Notes: a model not told the origin generated them from the sequence alone. Counted from the stretch's first letter, positions 27,076 through 37,262 are shown. The stretch: DNA of 64,000 nucleotides from Acidaminobacter sp. JC074 (GCF_022496765.1 NZ_VANV01000009.1:124034-188033); one strand, 5' to 3'. Made by a program: numbers and translations.

Positions 27076-28350
27076 ATGAATTTACAAGAAGCTGATAAGA
27101 TAAAAGATCAATTACTCCTTCACAGATTAGACACACTTCTCTTTGAAGTCATGCAGGCATGTGGTGCAGACATGTGGCTTGTTTTAGGTGATGAATACAA
27201 TGAAGGTCCTTGTTTAAAAACCTTTCTCCCCAGTACTTTCTACCAAGCCAGAAAAAGGACCATACTGGTCTTTTACAACAATGGCAAGTCCGTAGAAAGG
27301 ATGATCGTATCCAAGCCAGACTTTACTATTGAAAAGTTTTATAAGCCCGTTCTTTTAAAGCCACCTAATTTTGACTATGAAATGTTTTACACTACATTTG
27401 CAAGTTCTTATGATTTAGACTATATCAGAAGTCTACCAGTAGAAGATGAAAAAGCTTGTTTAAAGAGAATCATCCAGGAAAGAAAACCTAAAAACATCCT
27501 GGTCAACACCTCTGAACTTTCTCCTTTTGCTGATGGTCTTAGTCATAATAACTATAAGTTTTTAGAATCTCTGGATATAGAACTTAAGTCCAGTGAAAAA
27601 TTAACCCTTAGATGGTTAGAAACTAGAACCGACATGGAAATGGTCTATTTAAAAGACATTGTCCATAAAACCCGAGAAATCATTGATTCTTGTTATACTA
27701 GACAAGTCATCAGGCCTGGAAAAACAACCATAGGACAAGCAAGATATTATTTGATGACAAAAGCCTACCAAGCGGGTATGATCCCGTGGTTTGATGCTAC
27801 AGTCTGGATAAGAAGGAAAAATAAAAGCCATCTAGAAAATGATGATGAAGTCATATTAGAAGGTGACTTGCTTCATTGCGATTTCGGCGTAAAGTTTTTA
27901 GGACTCTGTTCTGATATTCAAGAAATGGCTTATGTAGATGATGGTAATCAAGCCCTGATAGAGGCCTATGAAAAACTGCACGACCAAGCTAAGGCATTTC
28001 AAGATATAGTAATGGCAAACTTTAAAGAAGGTCTAACGGGTAATGAGATATTAAAAAATGCCCTTGAGGCATCTAAGCACATACCAGGTGCTAGGCTATA
28101 TACCCATCCAATAGGCTTTTATGGTCACGGTCCAGGCCCTACAATAGGACAGTTTTCCAATCAAGATTTTTTAGAAGGCATGGGAGAATATAAGCTTCAT
28201 AACAAAACATGTTACGCCTTAGAACTATGCATCAAAGACTATGTCAAGGAAGTAAATGTAGACATTCTTTATGGACAAGAGATTGATATTTACTTTGATA
28301 ATAAAGCCCATTATTTTGCTGGCAGACAAGATAAGCTCCATGTATTTTAA
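27076..28350 (+). CDS. M24-family metallopeptidase-like protein
   Basis: Pita-bread fold of Xaa-Pro aminopeptidases, about 425 aa. Metal-site residues can be seen in LLHCDFGVKFLGLCSDIQEMAYV, then GHGPGPTIG with an upstream His (THPIGFYGH), and an Ala-Leu-Glu (YALELC). The N-terminal domain is atypical. The ATG at 27076 follows GGAGG; the open frame upstream begins with TTG inside the RBS. Cytosolic; specificity unknown. Confidence 0.8.
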   Translation: MNLQEADKIKDQLLLHRLDTLLFEVMQACGADMWLVLGDEYNEGPCLKTFLPSTFYQARKRTILVFYNNGKSVERMIVSKPDFTIEKFYKPVLLKPPNFDYEMFYTTFASSYDLDYIRSLPVEDEKACLKRIIQERKPKNILVNTSELSPFADGLSHNNYKFLESLDIELKSSEKLTLRWLETRTDMEMVYLKDIVHKTREIIDSCYTRQVIRPGKTTIGQARYYLMTKAYQAGMIPWFDATVWIRRKNKSHLENDDEVILEGDLLHCDFGVKFLGLCSDIQEMAYVDDGNQALIEAYEKLHDQAKAFQDIVMANFKEGLTGNEILKNALEASKHIPGARLYTHPIGFYGHGPGPTIGQFSNQDFLEGMGEYKLHNKTCYALELCIKDYVKEVNVDILYGQEIDIYFDNKAHYFAGRQDKLHVF

Positions 28351-28431
28351 TACCTTAAATTGCACCTTTTGTGCATATGAACAAAATAATGAATCTTCTT
28401 AAGCTATACTAATTTAAAAAAGGAGGCAATT

Positions 28432-28752
28432 ATGATAATTACAACAACACCTCATATTGAGGGACATGACATTAGAGAATACAAAGGCATTGTTTTTGGA
28501 GAGGTTATCAACGGTGTGGATTTTGTAAAAGATTTTGCAGCAGGCCTAACAAACTTCTTTGGCGGCAGATCCGGTTCTTATGAAGGTGAACTGATTCAAG
28601 CAAGAGAAAATGCTATAAAGGAAATGGAACAACGTGCCCGTCAAATTGGCGCCAATGCCATTGTCGGCGTAGACATTGACTACGAAGTACTAGGCACATC
28701 AAATAACATGCTTATGGTTACTGCATCAGGAACAGCAGTTATTATTGACTAA
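28432..28752 (+). CDS. YbjQ/UPF0145-family protein
   Basis: 106 aa heavy-metal-binding-domain-like family protein. The sequence [13 protein letters not shown], the [11 protein letters not shown] loop and [15 protein letters not shown] are diagnostic. Forms oligomers in known structures; biochemical role unknown. AGGAGG precedes the ATG and a terminator follows. Confidence 0.88.
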   Translation: MIITTTPHIEGHDIREYKGIVFGEVINGVDFVKDFAAGLTNFFGGRSGSYEGELIQARENAIKEMEQRARQIGANAIVGVDIDYEVLGTSNNMLMVTASGTAVIID

Positions 28753-28778
28753 AAAAATCGCTTATAGCGATTTTTTTT
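28751..28778. terminator. Bidirectional terminator
   Basis: AAATCGC / GCGATTT stem with A-rich and U-rich flanks on both sides, between the convergent YbjQ-like and CGGC-domain genes. Confidence 0.85.
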
Positions 28779-29124
28779 CTAGACAAATACAATTGTCTTT
28801 CTTACCATTTTCAGAGCCATGGGTATAACCTACCACATTAAAGTGTTTTGAAAACTCTTGAGCCATTTCTTCATACCTGTCACATCGACCTCTGATGCAT
28901 GTCGATAAATGAATGGTATCTACTCTGGCACTTTGTAATTTTTCTATCTTCTTATCAAAATTCTTATCCTGTCCATCACAATGGTCGCATCTCGTAAAGG
29001 CAACCATCTGAACATCCTCATATCTTGAAAAAGCATCTTGTTTTTCATTAAATGCCCTAAAGCATCCATTTCCTGTACATTTGTGAGAAACTTGTCCACA
29101 AACCATAATCGCTATTCTTTGCAA
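28762..29124 (-). CDS. CGGC-domain protein
   Basis: 120 aa with a conserved Cys set typical of the CGGC family: MVCG, KCTGNGC, RCDHCDG and STCIRGRC. Probably binds metal through these Cys residues. Found in anaerobes; no reaction is known. Its stop lies inside the terminator shared with the gene in front. Confidence 0.8.
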   Translation of the reverse strand: MQRIAIMVCGQVSHKCTGNGCFRAFNEKQDAFSRYEDVQMVAFTRCDHCDGQDKNFDKKIEKLQSARVDTIHLSTCIRGRCDRYEEMAQEFSKHFNVVGYTHGSENGKKDNCICLEKKSL

Positions 29125-29185
29125 ATTTGCCTCGACTTTCTTATACGTTCTCTACCATTGTAGAAAGATATAGGCAATCTGTCAA

Positions 29186-29689
29186 CTAGTCCATTAAGTC
29201 AATGATTTTTCTGATGGTTTTTATGTTTCTGGTCGTTGCGGTCCTATCCAACTTCTTTTCTAAAAAGTTGTTGCTGATCTTTGTTTTGCCATAACCACTT
29301 GGTGCATAGAAATAGAAATGATCCTTTTTTATTTCATAGACTTCATCGTCCTTTTTCTTTTCATCAATCAAACTTTCATAGCCATCTACAGGTCTATCGA
29401 ACAGGGTAATATAGGCATTTTTATCACCATCACTTAAGTGATAATTGTCAGAATAAGCTTTTAATTCATCAGATTCTTTAATGATGACATGAATCGAAAT
29501 TCCGAAGTTTTTTTCTATAAGCCCTTCAAACTCACCAAGACTTATATGACCATCAAATATGACATTACCGGTATTTAAATAGGTTTTAACATGACTTAGA
29601 CCAAAGTCTTCTAAGAGTGTCTTTAAACTTTTCATATCTACCTTGTTCTTGCCTGAAACATTGATACCTCTTAAGAATGCAACTTTCAT
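29186..29689 (-). CDS. DUF1697 family protein
   Basis: 167 aa with the family opening MKVAFLRGINVSGKN followed by YLNTGNVIFDG. Function not known. A single gene with AGGAGG before the start. Confidence 0.85.
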   Translation of the reverse strand: MKVAFLRGINVSGKNKVDMKSLKTLLEDFGLSHVKTYLNTGNVIFDGHISLGEFEGLIEKNFGISIHVIIKESDELKAYSDNYHLSDGDKNAYITLFDRPVDGYESLIDEKKKDDEVYEIKKDHFYFYAPSGYGKTKISNNFLEKKLDRTATTRNIKTIRKIIDLMD

Positions 29690-29717
29690 AAAGCCTCCTT
29701 TTTAATAAGTATACAAC

Positions 29718-29745
29718 AAAAAAAGAATCCTAAGATTCTTTTTTT
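29718..29745 (-). terminator. lon terminator
   Basis: GATTC-TTAG-type hairpin with long A/T arms and a U run, overlapping the lon stop codon. Confidence 0.8.
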
Positions 29746-32125
29746 AGTGTCCTTCATTGACATTAAATCCAATTTCAGATTTCTTGTCATCTATATTCAA
29801 CATAAAATCGTTCACATATGGCTCAGGAAGTTCAAGTCCTAGTGCCTCAGTTAGTACCTCTTCAATTTTCTTGACATAAACGAAAGTTAATTGACTCTTA
29901 ACTTCTACAGGTACATCTTCGATATCTCGCTTGTTTTCAAATGGTAAGATAATCTTCTTAATACCTGATCTGTGTGCAGCAATCACTTTTTCCTTTATAC
30001 CACCTACTGGAAGCACTGCACCTCTTAATGATACCTCACCTGTCATTGCCAGTTTTGAATCGACAGGTTTATTGGTTACAAGTGATGCAATTGCAGTTAA
30101 CATAGTTACACCTGCTGAAGGACCATCCTTAGGTGTAGCACCTGCTGGTACGTGAACATGTAAATCTAATTTAGCAAAGTCTTGTGGTGTCATATAAGTA
30201 TGGAGTCTTGATTTAATAAGGCTTAGAGAAATTCTTACGGATTCCTTCATAACATCACCCAATTGACCCGTCACCATTAAAGAACCTTTGCCAGGAATAA
30301 ATGCTGATTCTATGAATAAGATATCGCCACCTACTGGTGTCCATGCAAGGCCAGTGACAACGCCTGGGCTGTTCTCTTCTTTTACCAGGTCATATCTTGC
30401 AATTTCATGGCCTAAAATTGATGTCAGCATATTTTCTCTTATTCTATATGGTCTTTCAACCTTGCCTGTTACAATCTTTTCAGAGCTTACTCTCACCAAT
30501 TTATCCAATTGTCTCTTAAGATTTCTAACACCAGCTTCTCGTGTATACTTATCGATAATCGCCTTAAAAGCATTTTCAGACAACTTGATGTCATCTTCAG
30601 TTAAACCGTGTTCTTCTAAAGACTGGTTAAATAAGTGTCTGACTGCGATATGGTATTTTTCTACTGCTGTGTAAGAACCGATTTGAATGATTTCCATACG
30701 ATCACGAAGTGGTCCTGGAATGGTTCTTAAATCATTGGCAGTTGCTATAAAGAAGACATCACTTAAATCATATGGTGCATCTAAATAATGGTCATTAAAT
30801 GTATTGTTTTGCTCAGGGTCTAATACTTCTAATAGAGCTGCTGCAGGATCACCACTAGCTGATACCATGAGCTTATCAACTTCATCTAGTACAAATACAG
30901 GGTTTTTACTGCCAGCACGCTTCATGCCTTGAATGATCTTACCTGGCATAGCACCAATATAAGTTCTTCTATGGCCTCTGATTTCAGCTTCATCACGAAC
31001 ACCACCTAAAGAGATTCTTACATACTCTCTATCTAAGGCTTCAGCAATGGATCTTGCAAGACTTGTTTTACCTGTTCCCGGAGGACCTACCAATAAAAGA
31101 ATGGAACCTTGTTTGTTTTTCTTAAGTTTCATAACTGTTAAGTGCTGAATGATTCTTTCCTTAACCTTCTTAAGACCATAATGTCTACTATCTAAAGCTT
31201 CTTCTGCTTCCAAAATGTCTATGTCTTTGACTTCACTTGCATGCCAAGGTAAAGAAAGAATTAAATCCAAGTAACTTCTAATGACATTAGATTCAGCACC
31301 ATTTGGTCCCATTCTGTCCAACTTATCCACTTCTTCTAAAGCAATTTCTTCAATGTCTTCTGGTAGTTTTGCCTCTTTGATTTTGGCTCTGTAGTCTTTT
31401 TTGGACTTGCCTTCTTTTTCACCCAATTCTTCTTGGATTGATTTTAATTGTTCTCTTAAAAGTCTTTCCCTGTAAGTTTGATTCATTGAATCAGAAAACT
31501 TGCTGTTCATTTCAATTTGAAGATTTAATTGCTCTTTTCTTTCAATCATGATATCTAGAAATCTCAAGCTTTTCTTTCTTATAGATGTCATCTCAAGTAC
31601 TGCCTGCTTCTCTTCTGTTGAAAGATGTAAATATGGCATCAAAGCAGCAATCAACTCATTCATAGATGTCATTTGCAACAAGTGTTTTGTAAAGCCTTCA
31701 GACCCAGGAATATTCTTGCTCATTTCCTCAGTCATGTTCTTAACATAACCCACCATCTCTTCTTCAGATTTTGGATCCATATCAACCATATCTGCTAAAG
31801 GCTCATAAGTTGCTATAAAAGCATTTGGCTCCACATCAAATGATGAAACAATCACACGTTCTAAAACATCCATTGAAAGTCTATAGCCATTTGATTCTCT
31901 GCTTACCTTAGTTACTTTTATCAGATTACCTATATGATAGAAATCTTTTTCATTGTATATATTTGTATCGTTGTACTCTTTTAGTGTTAAAGCAATGGCA
32001 TAACCATCATTTTCATCTATACGCTTTTGCAATAACATATCATAATGCTCATCTGCATTAATATGAATTTGACCTTTGCTGAATAACACCATATCCTTTA
32101 AAGGCATTACCACATGTTTGTTCAT
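29744..32125 (-). CDS. lon: ATP-dependent protease Lon
   Basis: 793 aa. N-terminal substrate-binding domain (about 1-200), coiled coil, then AAA+ with Walker A GPPGTGKTS (about 350) and Walker B FVLDEVDK. The C-terminal Ser-Lys protease domain carries PKDGPSAG (Ser in PSAG) and a later Lys in GGIKEKVIAAHR. Degrades misfolded and regulatory proteins. It lies 10 bases after a small membrane-protein gene whose promoter has a MarR-type site, so Lon may be regulated by that factor here. Confidence 0.95.
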   Translation of the reverse strand: MNKHVVMPLKDMVLFSKGQIHINADEHYDMLLQKRIDENDGYAIALTLKEYNDTNIYNEKDFYHIGNLIKVTKVSRESNGYRLSMDVLERVIVSSFDVEPNAFIATYEPLADMVDMDPKSEEEMVGYVKNMTEEMSKNIPGSEGFTKHLLQMTSMNELIAALMPYLHLSTEEKQAVLEMTSIRKKSLRFLDIMIERKEQLNLQIEMNSKFSDSMNQTYRERLLREQLKSIQEELGEKEGKSKKDYRAKIKEAKLPEDIEEIALEEVDKLDRMGPNGAESNVIRSYLDLILSLPWHASEVKDIDILEAEEALDSRHYGLKKVKERIIQHLTVMKLKKNKQGSILLLVGPPGTGKTSLARSIAEALDREYVRISLGGVRDEAEIRGHRRTYIGAMPGKIIQGMKRAGSKNPVFVLDEVDKLMVSASGDPAAALLEVLDPEQNNTFNDHYLDAPYDLSDVFFIATANDLRTIPGPLRDRMEIIQIGSYTAVEKYHIAVRHLFNQSLEEHGLTEDDIKLSENAFKAIIDKYTREAGVRNLKRQLDKLVRVSSEKIVTGKVERPYRIRENMLTSILGHEIARYDLVKEENSPGVVTGLAWTPVGGDILFIESAFIPGKGSLMVTGQLGDVMKESVRISLSLIKSRLHTYMTPQDFAKLDLHVHVPAGATPKDGPSAGVTMLTAIASLVTNKPVDSKLAMTGEVSLRGAVLPVGGIKEKVIAAHRSGIKKIILPFENKRDIEDVPVEVKSQLTFVYVKKIEEVLTEALGLELPEPYVNDFMLNIDDKKSEIGFNVNEGH

Positions 32126-32134
32126 ACGAACCTC

Positions 32135-32653
32135 CTACACGGCCTCTACATAGCCGATTTGTTCATTAATATCTTCAGATAAACTCTTTAATACATCTAC
32201 CGACCTTTTATACATTTGCCAACCCAATGCTTCCATTCTTGGCTTTAAAACCAGTTGTTCCAAAAAGACTTTAATAAAAGCGAATACAATGACTACCAAA
32301 GCACTAAACAACTCTGTACCATGTCCTAACATTTCAGAATGTGATACATTTGAAATTAAGATAACCAAGATAACCGATAGTAAAATCTCCAATACATTTA
32401 AAAGACCATGTGTGTTCATAAAAATGCTTGAAATCATCTTTTGTTTTCTTATTTCAGAATGGTTTTTATATCTAAAACGTTCATACTCTTTATTAAGTGT
32501 TTTAGAGAAAATACACTCCTTTTTAATCTTTGTATCTACGACATCCTTTTTATAGTCATCTAACTTATCCTGAGCATCCTTAAAAGCCCAAGATAAATTG
32601 TATTGCTCTCTGTTCGTATAAATCTCATCGAACTGGTCAAAAAACTGTCCCAC
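32135..32653 (-). CDS. Unknown two-helix membrane protein
   Basis: About 172 aa: a charged cytoplasmic N-terminal half, two membrane helices (about 85-105 and 115-135), and a helical C-terminal end. I do not recognise the family. GTG at 32653 is chosen because GGGAGG lies 7 bases upstream; the apparent TTG start lies upstream of that site. It heads a transcript with lon and carries an operator-like site. Confidence 0.6.
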   Translation of the reverse strand: MGQFFDQFDEIYTNREQYNLSWAFKDAQDKLDDYKKDVVDTKIKKECIFSKTLNKEYERFRYKNHSEIRKQKMISSIFMNTHGLLNVLEILLSVILVILISNVSHSEMLGHGTELFSALVVIVFAFIKVFLEQLVLKPRMEALGWQMYKRSVDVLKSLSEDINEQIGYVEAV

Positions 32654-32668
32654 TAACTTACCTCCCAA

Positions 32669-32695
32669 TTAATTAGTTTTGGTTTCCCTAACTAT
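32669..32695. promoter_or_regulatory. MarR-type operator copy B (before membrane gene/lon)
   Basis: A 27-base segment matching at 23 of 27 positions the segment upstream of the MarR gene at 33142-33168. Minus-strand shared core: ATAGTTAGG then AAAC/ACTAA arms. Imperfect inverted repeat. Confidence 0.65.
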
Positions 32696-32700
32696 CTTTG

Positions 32701-32727
32701 TAAAAAAAATAGATTTAGTCTATTTTT
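32701..32727 (-). terminator. Terminator of the marR-like gene
   Basis: On the minus strand AAAATAGA pairs with TCTATTTT, followed by a U run, over the MarR gene stop. Confidence 0.7.
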
Positions 32728-33131
32728 AATAATATATTGCTTAAAGTTTCTATGTCCTCATCATCTAACTTAGACATAAGTTTTTCTGCCATGTAAACAT
32801 TGGTCATGATACCTAAATCCACTATTTGTTGCCCTTTTTCTGTTAACTTCAGATAATAGACACGCCCGTCTGAAGGACAAGATTGTTTATATACAATACC
32901 CATCTTAATGAATTTTTTTACCATTTCTGTTACAGTCGGTTTTGATAGATCCAGCTTTTCAGCCAGTTGACTGGTTGTTACACCACACACATTGTTCAAG
33001 CTTTTCAAATAATCCATTTGTTTTAAACTTAATTCTGATAAGTTCAAGTCGTTTAAGACATTGGCATAACAGCTGCCCTTAAGTTTAAACAAATTACCTA
33101 AGCTTTTAATCAATTTTTCGCGACTATCCAT
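32715..33131 (-). CDS. MarR-family regulator
   Basis: 138 aa winged-helix protein. The HTH region is TSQLAEKLDLSKPTVTEMV and the wing is KQSCPSDGRVYYLKLTEKG. Two Cys residues in the N-terminal region (CYANVL; VCGVT) and one in the wing might sense oxidants, but this is speculation. Matching operator-like sequences in front of itself and the membrane-protein/lon transcript suggest autoregulation and control of lon. Confidence 0.88.
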   Translation of the reverse strand: MDSREKLIKSLGNLFKLKGSCYANVLNDLNLSELSLKQMDYLKSLNNVCGVTTSQLAEKLDLSKPTVTEMVKKFIKMGIVYKQSCPSDGRVYYLKLTEKGQQIVDLGIMTNVYMAEKLMSKLDDEDIETLSNILLKID

Positions 33132-33141
33132 CGTACACCTC

Positions 33142-33168
33142 TTAGTTAGTTTGGCTTTTCCTAACTAT
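33142..33168. promoter_or_regulatory. MarR-type operator copy A (autoregulatory)
   Basis: Imperfect inverted repeat just upstream of the MarR start codon, 23 of 27 positions identical to copy B at 32669. Confidence 0.65.
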
Positions 33169-33202
33169 ATGATACAACCAGAAGTCCTCCTTGTCAACAC
33201 TA

Positions 33203-33241
33203 AAAAATAAAAAAGATACACCCATATGAACAGGTGTATCA
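33203..33241 (-). terminator. tpx terminator
   Basis: GATACACC / GGTGTATC stem followed by a long U-rich run on the minus strand. Confidence 0.85.
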
Positions 33242-33249
33242 GAATCAAG

Positions 33250-33750
33250 TTATATCAACGTTTTTACGACTTCTAGAGCTGCATCATAATTTGGCTCATT
33301 TGTCACTTCTTCAACATATTCAACATGTTTGATTGTATTGTCCTTATCAATAACCACTACGCCTCTTGTTAAAAGTCTAAGGCCATCAATTAAGAAACCG
33401 TACTTCATACCGAAGTCATGTGCTTGGTAGTCAGAAACAACTGTTAAGTTATCAATACCTTCTGCTGCACAATATCTCTTTTGAGCAAAGGGTAGGTCTA
33501 CTGTAATTGTCACAAGATCCACATGGTCTTTTAGTTTTGCAGCTTCTTGGTTAAAGAAGATAGTTTGTAACGAGCACACACCTGTATCAATTGATGGTGC
33601 TACAGAGATAACTTTTACTTTGTCAGTATCTAAGTCACTTAGTTTGAATGGTGAAAGGTCTTGCTTTACTGCTGTAAAGTCAACTGCTTTTTCACCGACT
33701 TTAGTTTCATTACCTAATACATTGATTGGATTACCTGCAAATTTGATCAT
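33250..33750 (-). CDS. tpx: Thiol peroxidase
   Basis: 166 aa atypical 2-Cys peroxiredoxin. The peroxidatic Cys lies in SIDTGVCSLQT (about residue 58) and the resolving Cys in KRYCAAEG (about 92). Reduces hydroperoxides with thioredoxin. Lies immediately after the leucyl aminopeptidase gene, one base apart, so both share a transcript. Confidence 0.95.
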   Translation of the reverse strand: MIKFAGNPINVLGNETKVGEKAVDFTAVKQDLSPFKLSDLDTDKVKVISVAPSIDTGVCSLQTIFFNQEAAKLKDHVDLVTITVDLPFAQKRYCAAEGIDNLTVVSDYQAHDFGMKYGFLIDGLRLLTRGVVVIDKDNTIKHVEYVEEVTNEPNYDAALEVVKTLI

Positions 33751-35181
33751 TTATGCCTCCTCGTTTTTAGCTAAATAATATAATGGTTTTACAGCCGCGC
33801 CTGTACCACCTTTTGATAAAATACCTTTTTCTTTCTTAGAAAATGCTGTGCCTGCAATATCGATATGTGTCCATGGTAGGTCACCTGTGAACTCACCAAT
33901 GAATAGACCTGCAGTAATGGTACCTGGATTACCAGCAGTATTGGTTAAGTCAGCCTCTTCATGTTTGATCAGTTCTTTATACTCATCAAATATAGGCATT
34001 CTCCAGATCTGCTCACCTGACTTATTAAAGCTTTCATTGACAGCCTTAAAGAAATCATCGTTGTTTGAAATTGCCGCTGAAGCTGCATCACCTGTACAAT
34101 AAATAGCTGCTCCTGTTAATGTGGCAATATCTAATACCTTGTTAACATTTTCTCTTGTTACTATATAATGCATGGCATCTATTAATGTTAAACGACCTTC
34201 AGCATCTGTGTTGCCGATAAAGATCGATTTACCACCCATAGAACCAATAATATCTCCTGGTCTGTATGCGTTACCTGAAATCATATTCTCGCATGCTGCT
34301 ACAACTGCTGTTACGTTGACCTTTAACTCCATATCAGCGATGGCAGTCATGGCACCTATTACTGCTGCCGCGCCACCCATATCTGACTTCATTGTCACCA
34401 TACCTGTTGTAGGCTTAATTGACAAACCACCTGAATCGTACGTTAAACCTTTACCGACATAACCAAGTACTTCATCACTATCAGGATTGCCCTTGTATCT
34501 CATAACAATCAATCTAGGGTCTCTATCAGATGCCTTTGCAACTGATAAGAAAGCTTCCATCTCCATTGCCTCGATTGCTTCTAATTCAAATATTTCTACT
34601 TCAAAACCTTTTTCTTCACCAAGCTCAAGTACTTTTTCTGCCAGTGTTTCTGGATACATTAAGTTGGCTGGTTGGTTAACAAGGTCTCTTGCAACTAAGT
34701 TAGATTCTGCTAATACATAGGCTTCATTGATAATTTTCATATCTACTGAAGTAATCATGTCAAGCTCAATCTCTTTGTCTTCTTTTTCTTTTGTCTTAAG
34801 ATCAAATGAATAGTCAGCCATGAGTACTGCCTCTGTTGCAGCCTTAGCTAGTATCTCCTGATGCTCAAGATTTTCTATATGTAAAACAACTTTTTCAGTT
34901 TTTTGCTTTTTGACCAAACGATAAGCATCAGCAAAACCATTTAGTAATTTTCTAAAGTTTAAGTCATCTTTCTTACCTAAACCGAGAAGTACGATCTCTT
35001 TTAAAGAAGATTCAACAACAGCTGTTAACTTATATGTTGTACCCATCTTACCTTCGAATTTCTTTGAACCTTGTAGTTCATCGAGCGGTAATGACAATAC
35101 CTTTGTTGCTAATCCATCTTCATAAAGCGGTAAAATCATACCGTCATATTTTTCAACTTGGTCCCTAATATTTAGTTTCAT
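33751..35181 (-). CDS. pepA: Leucyl aminopeptidase (M17)
   Basis: 476 aa. The zinc-binding catalytic half carries GKGLTYDSGGLSIKP, KSDMGGAAAV and the family signature NTDAEGRLTL. Broad cytosolic aminopeptidase. Co-transcribed with tpx. The symbol follows the common family name. Confidence 0.93.
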   Translation of the reverse strand: MKLNIRDQVEKYDGMILPLYEDGLATKVLSLPLDELQGSKKFEGKMGTTYKLTAVVESSLKEIVLLGLGKKDDLNFRKLLNGFADAYRLVKKQKTEKVVLHIENLEHQEILAKAATEAVLMADYSFDLKTKEKEDKEIELDMITSVDMKIINEAYVLAESNLVARDLVNQPANLMYPETLAEKVLELGEEKGFEVEIFELEAIEAMEMEAFLSVAKASDRDPRLIVMRYKGNPDSDEVLGYVGKGLTYDSGGLSIKPTTGMVTMKSDMGGAAAVIGAMTAIADMELKVNVTAVVAACENMISGNAYRPGDIIGSMGGKSIFIGNTDAEGRLTLIDAMHYIVTRENVNKVLDIATLTGAAIYCTGDAASAAISNNDDFFKAVNESFNKSGEQIWRMPIFDEYKELIKHEEADLTNTAGNPGTITAGLFIGEFTGDLPWTHIDIAGTAFSKKEKGILSKGGTGAAVKPLYYLAKNEEA

Positions 35182-35306
35182 ATCTCTACCTCCTGATTAC
35201 ATTGTACACAATTTAAATTATTATGCAATAGTAATTTGTAATAATTACAATTTTGTATAATTTAAATTCGACTCCCTAAGCATTCCCTACATTCATATTT
35301 TACACC

Positions 35307-35340
35307 AAAAAAAAAGAAAAAATCCTGCCTAAGCAGAATT
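35307..35340 (-). terminator. Terminator of the chemoreceptor gene
   Basis: AATTCTGC / GCAGGATT stem followed by an extended U-rich run, at the stop codon of the gene at 35340. Confidence 0.8.
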
Positions 35341-36515
35341 TAACCGATTTTAGTCAATATTTCTTTTAACTCAATGACCCTATTGTCATTGTTGTTGATG
35401 GCCGTTTTACTCGATTGTAAACTCATGGATAAATCACTGGTATGATTAGAAGCGTTTTTCATCAAGAATTCTAGTCGATCGCTCACATGATTAAGAAGGT
35501 CTGTATTTTCGTTGTGACTCGAAAAATTAGTGTATAACTGTGATGAGTTCGTACACACAGCCTTAAATGCTTTTAGAGATTCCGAGCTTGTCTTATCCAA
35601 CAACAAGCCATTGTCTAGTATTTTAGACATCTTGCCGTTCATGTCATCCATTTTTTGAATCATTGATCCAACACTAGCATCAATGTGAAGTGTCGCCTCC
35701 TGTGTTTGTGATGATAATTTTTTTATTTCATCTGCGATAACCATAAATCCCTTACCTAGAGCCCCTACTCGAGCAGCTTCAATGGAAGCATTCAGCGATA
35801 ATAGATCGATCTGCTTAGATATCTGATTAACCAACTGAATAGCTTGTCCTGCTTCTTTGGATTCCTCATATAATTTAGAAAACATCTGGTAATTTTCCTC
35901 TATAAGGCATGATGTTTCTTTGGAAACCTCATAGTTTTCTAAAGCATTTTCATTCATAGCCAGACAGATTTCATGCATACCAGAAATCAGTGTAAAGTCA
36001 TCTTTGGTAGTTTGGACCAAATCACCAATATAGGTATTGATGGTCTTGATGTCTGATGAAATAGCTTGATGTGAATCGTGAAGTTTCTCCTCATGTATAG
36101 AAACAGTATCCATTGTTGTTGTCAGCGTACTGCCAGTATCAGATAAAACTTTAGTGGTCATGTGGATTTCATCCATAACCTTAGATTGTATGTCATGCTT
36201 GCGTCCTAGCTCCTTTAAAAGTTTGTTGTTTTCGTCTTGTGACGATTCTAGGTCCAAAAGCATTTTTTCCATCTTTAATAGGGTTTTGTAGGCCTTGTCT
36301 CTGCTAACACCTCCTAATAAGGCAAACAGACCTAAAAATAGCGGTGCTGAAAAAATCATATAGTGAAGCGGATTATTGGATACAACTTCTCTAAAATTAA
36401 TCATACTAAAACTCATATCATGGATGATAAAATCTAAAACTAATGCGCCTACTGGAAAACACATACCAAATAAAATGCCTATTAACAGGTAGGTAACTGA
36501 ATAACGATGTCTCAT
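35340..36515 (-). CDS. Methyl-accepting chemotaxis-like receptor
   Basis: Two N-terminal membrane helices (about 5-30 and 50-72) with only a short external loop, so it lacks a large periplasmic sensor. The following coiled coil is a chemoreceptor signalling domain, with the hairpin [19 protein letters not shown]-type tip near the middle. The start at 36515 is preceded by AAGGA; the upstream TTG lies in the RBS. Perhaps senses a membrane or intracellular signal. Confidence 0.88.
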   Translation of the reverse strand: MRHRYSVTYLLIGILFGMCFPVGALVLDFIIHDMSFSMINFREVVSNNPLHYMIFSAPLFLGLFALLGGVSRDKAYKTLLKMEKMLLDLESSQDENNKLLKELGRKHDIQSKVMDEIHMTTKVLSDTGSTLTTTMDTVSIHEEKLHDSHQAISSDIKTINTYIGDLVQTTKDDFTLISGMHEICLAMNENALENYEVSKETSCLIEENYQMFSKLYEESKEAGQAIQLVNQISKQIDLLSLNASIEAARVGALGKGFMVIADEIKKLSSQTQEATLHIDASVGSMIQKMDDMNGKMSKILDNGLLLDKTSSESLKAFKAVCTNSSQLYTNFSSHNENTDLLNHVSDRLEFLMKNASNHTSDLSMSLQSSKTAINNNDNRVIELKEILTKIG

Positions 36516-36670
36516 ATCATGTCCTTTCAAAATAGTGTATTCCTACTATAGCAGTCTAGAATAAACAATCTATAAACAAAATGTGAATCTATTGTATCAG
36601 ATAAGCCATACTTAATAAGCCTTAATACACATGTTGAGAAAAAATGGTCACTTTTTATGTCATTTGGACA

Positions 36671-36695
36671 AAAAAAACTGAGTATTTCTACTCAG
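36671..36695 (-). terminator. Terminator of the ABM-domain gene
   Basis: CTGAGTA-GAAA-TACTCAG stem followed by an eight-U tract on the minus strand. Confidence 0.85.
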
Positions 36696-36698
36696 GAT

Positions 36699-37262
36699 TT
36701 ACAAAAGATATTTATTTGAGTCTCTCGGTGCATGCTCTCTTTGATCTATGGTGTACTTTCTTATAACATAGTAATCGTCTATATTTACCCTAAAGGGTTT
36801 AATTGATGCAATCAAATCATCACTTACATGAGATAAAGCATGAATCAAACAAAGCATGCTGCTGTCAGTCAAGCTCTTGTATGCATCATAGGTGATATTA
36901 AGATCCAATCCTTTAAGATGGTTCATAAGCTTGGTATACTCCTCTGTTCTAACCAAGACCACCTTTTGGTCTTCATGAACTCGGTCATCAGCCACTGTAA
37001 TGGTATAAGTCTCAAAGACTTGATGCATGCCTTTGTCTTGAGCTATTCTGTGTTTGCTGTCATTTCGCCATTTCACCAAAGCTTCTTCACTTTCCCATCT
37101 TGATAAACTTAACAGCTTGTCATCTTGGGTTAAAGATTCAAATCTTTCACCATGTAATAAACCTGTATACTTATTGAGTTCAGGTTTTAGTCCTGCTGCT
37201 GTCTCTAGATAATCTTCGAAACAGCCTTCTTTGGTCACTACTTCAAATAATACTGTAATCAT
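36699..37262 (-). CDS. Antibiotic-biosynthesis-monooxygenase-like domain protein
   Basis: 187 aa. Residues about 1-95 show the ABM dimeric barrel pattern (VTKEGCFEDYLETA, LSRWESEEALVKWRNDSKH). The second half has no family I recognise. Enzymatic or haem-degrading activity is not proven. ATG at 37262 is preferred; its ribosome binding site is held in a hairpin. Confidence 0.65.
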   Translation of the reverse strand: MITVLFEVVTKEGCFEDYLETAAGLKPELNKYTGLLHGERFESLTQDDKLLSLSRWESEEALVKWRNDSKHRIAQDKGMHQVFETYTITVADDRVHEDQKVVLVRTEEYTKLMNHLKGLDLNITYDAYKSLTDSSMLCLIHALSHVSDDLIASIKPFRVNIDDYYVIRKYTIDQREHAPRDSNKYLL

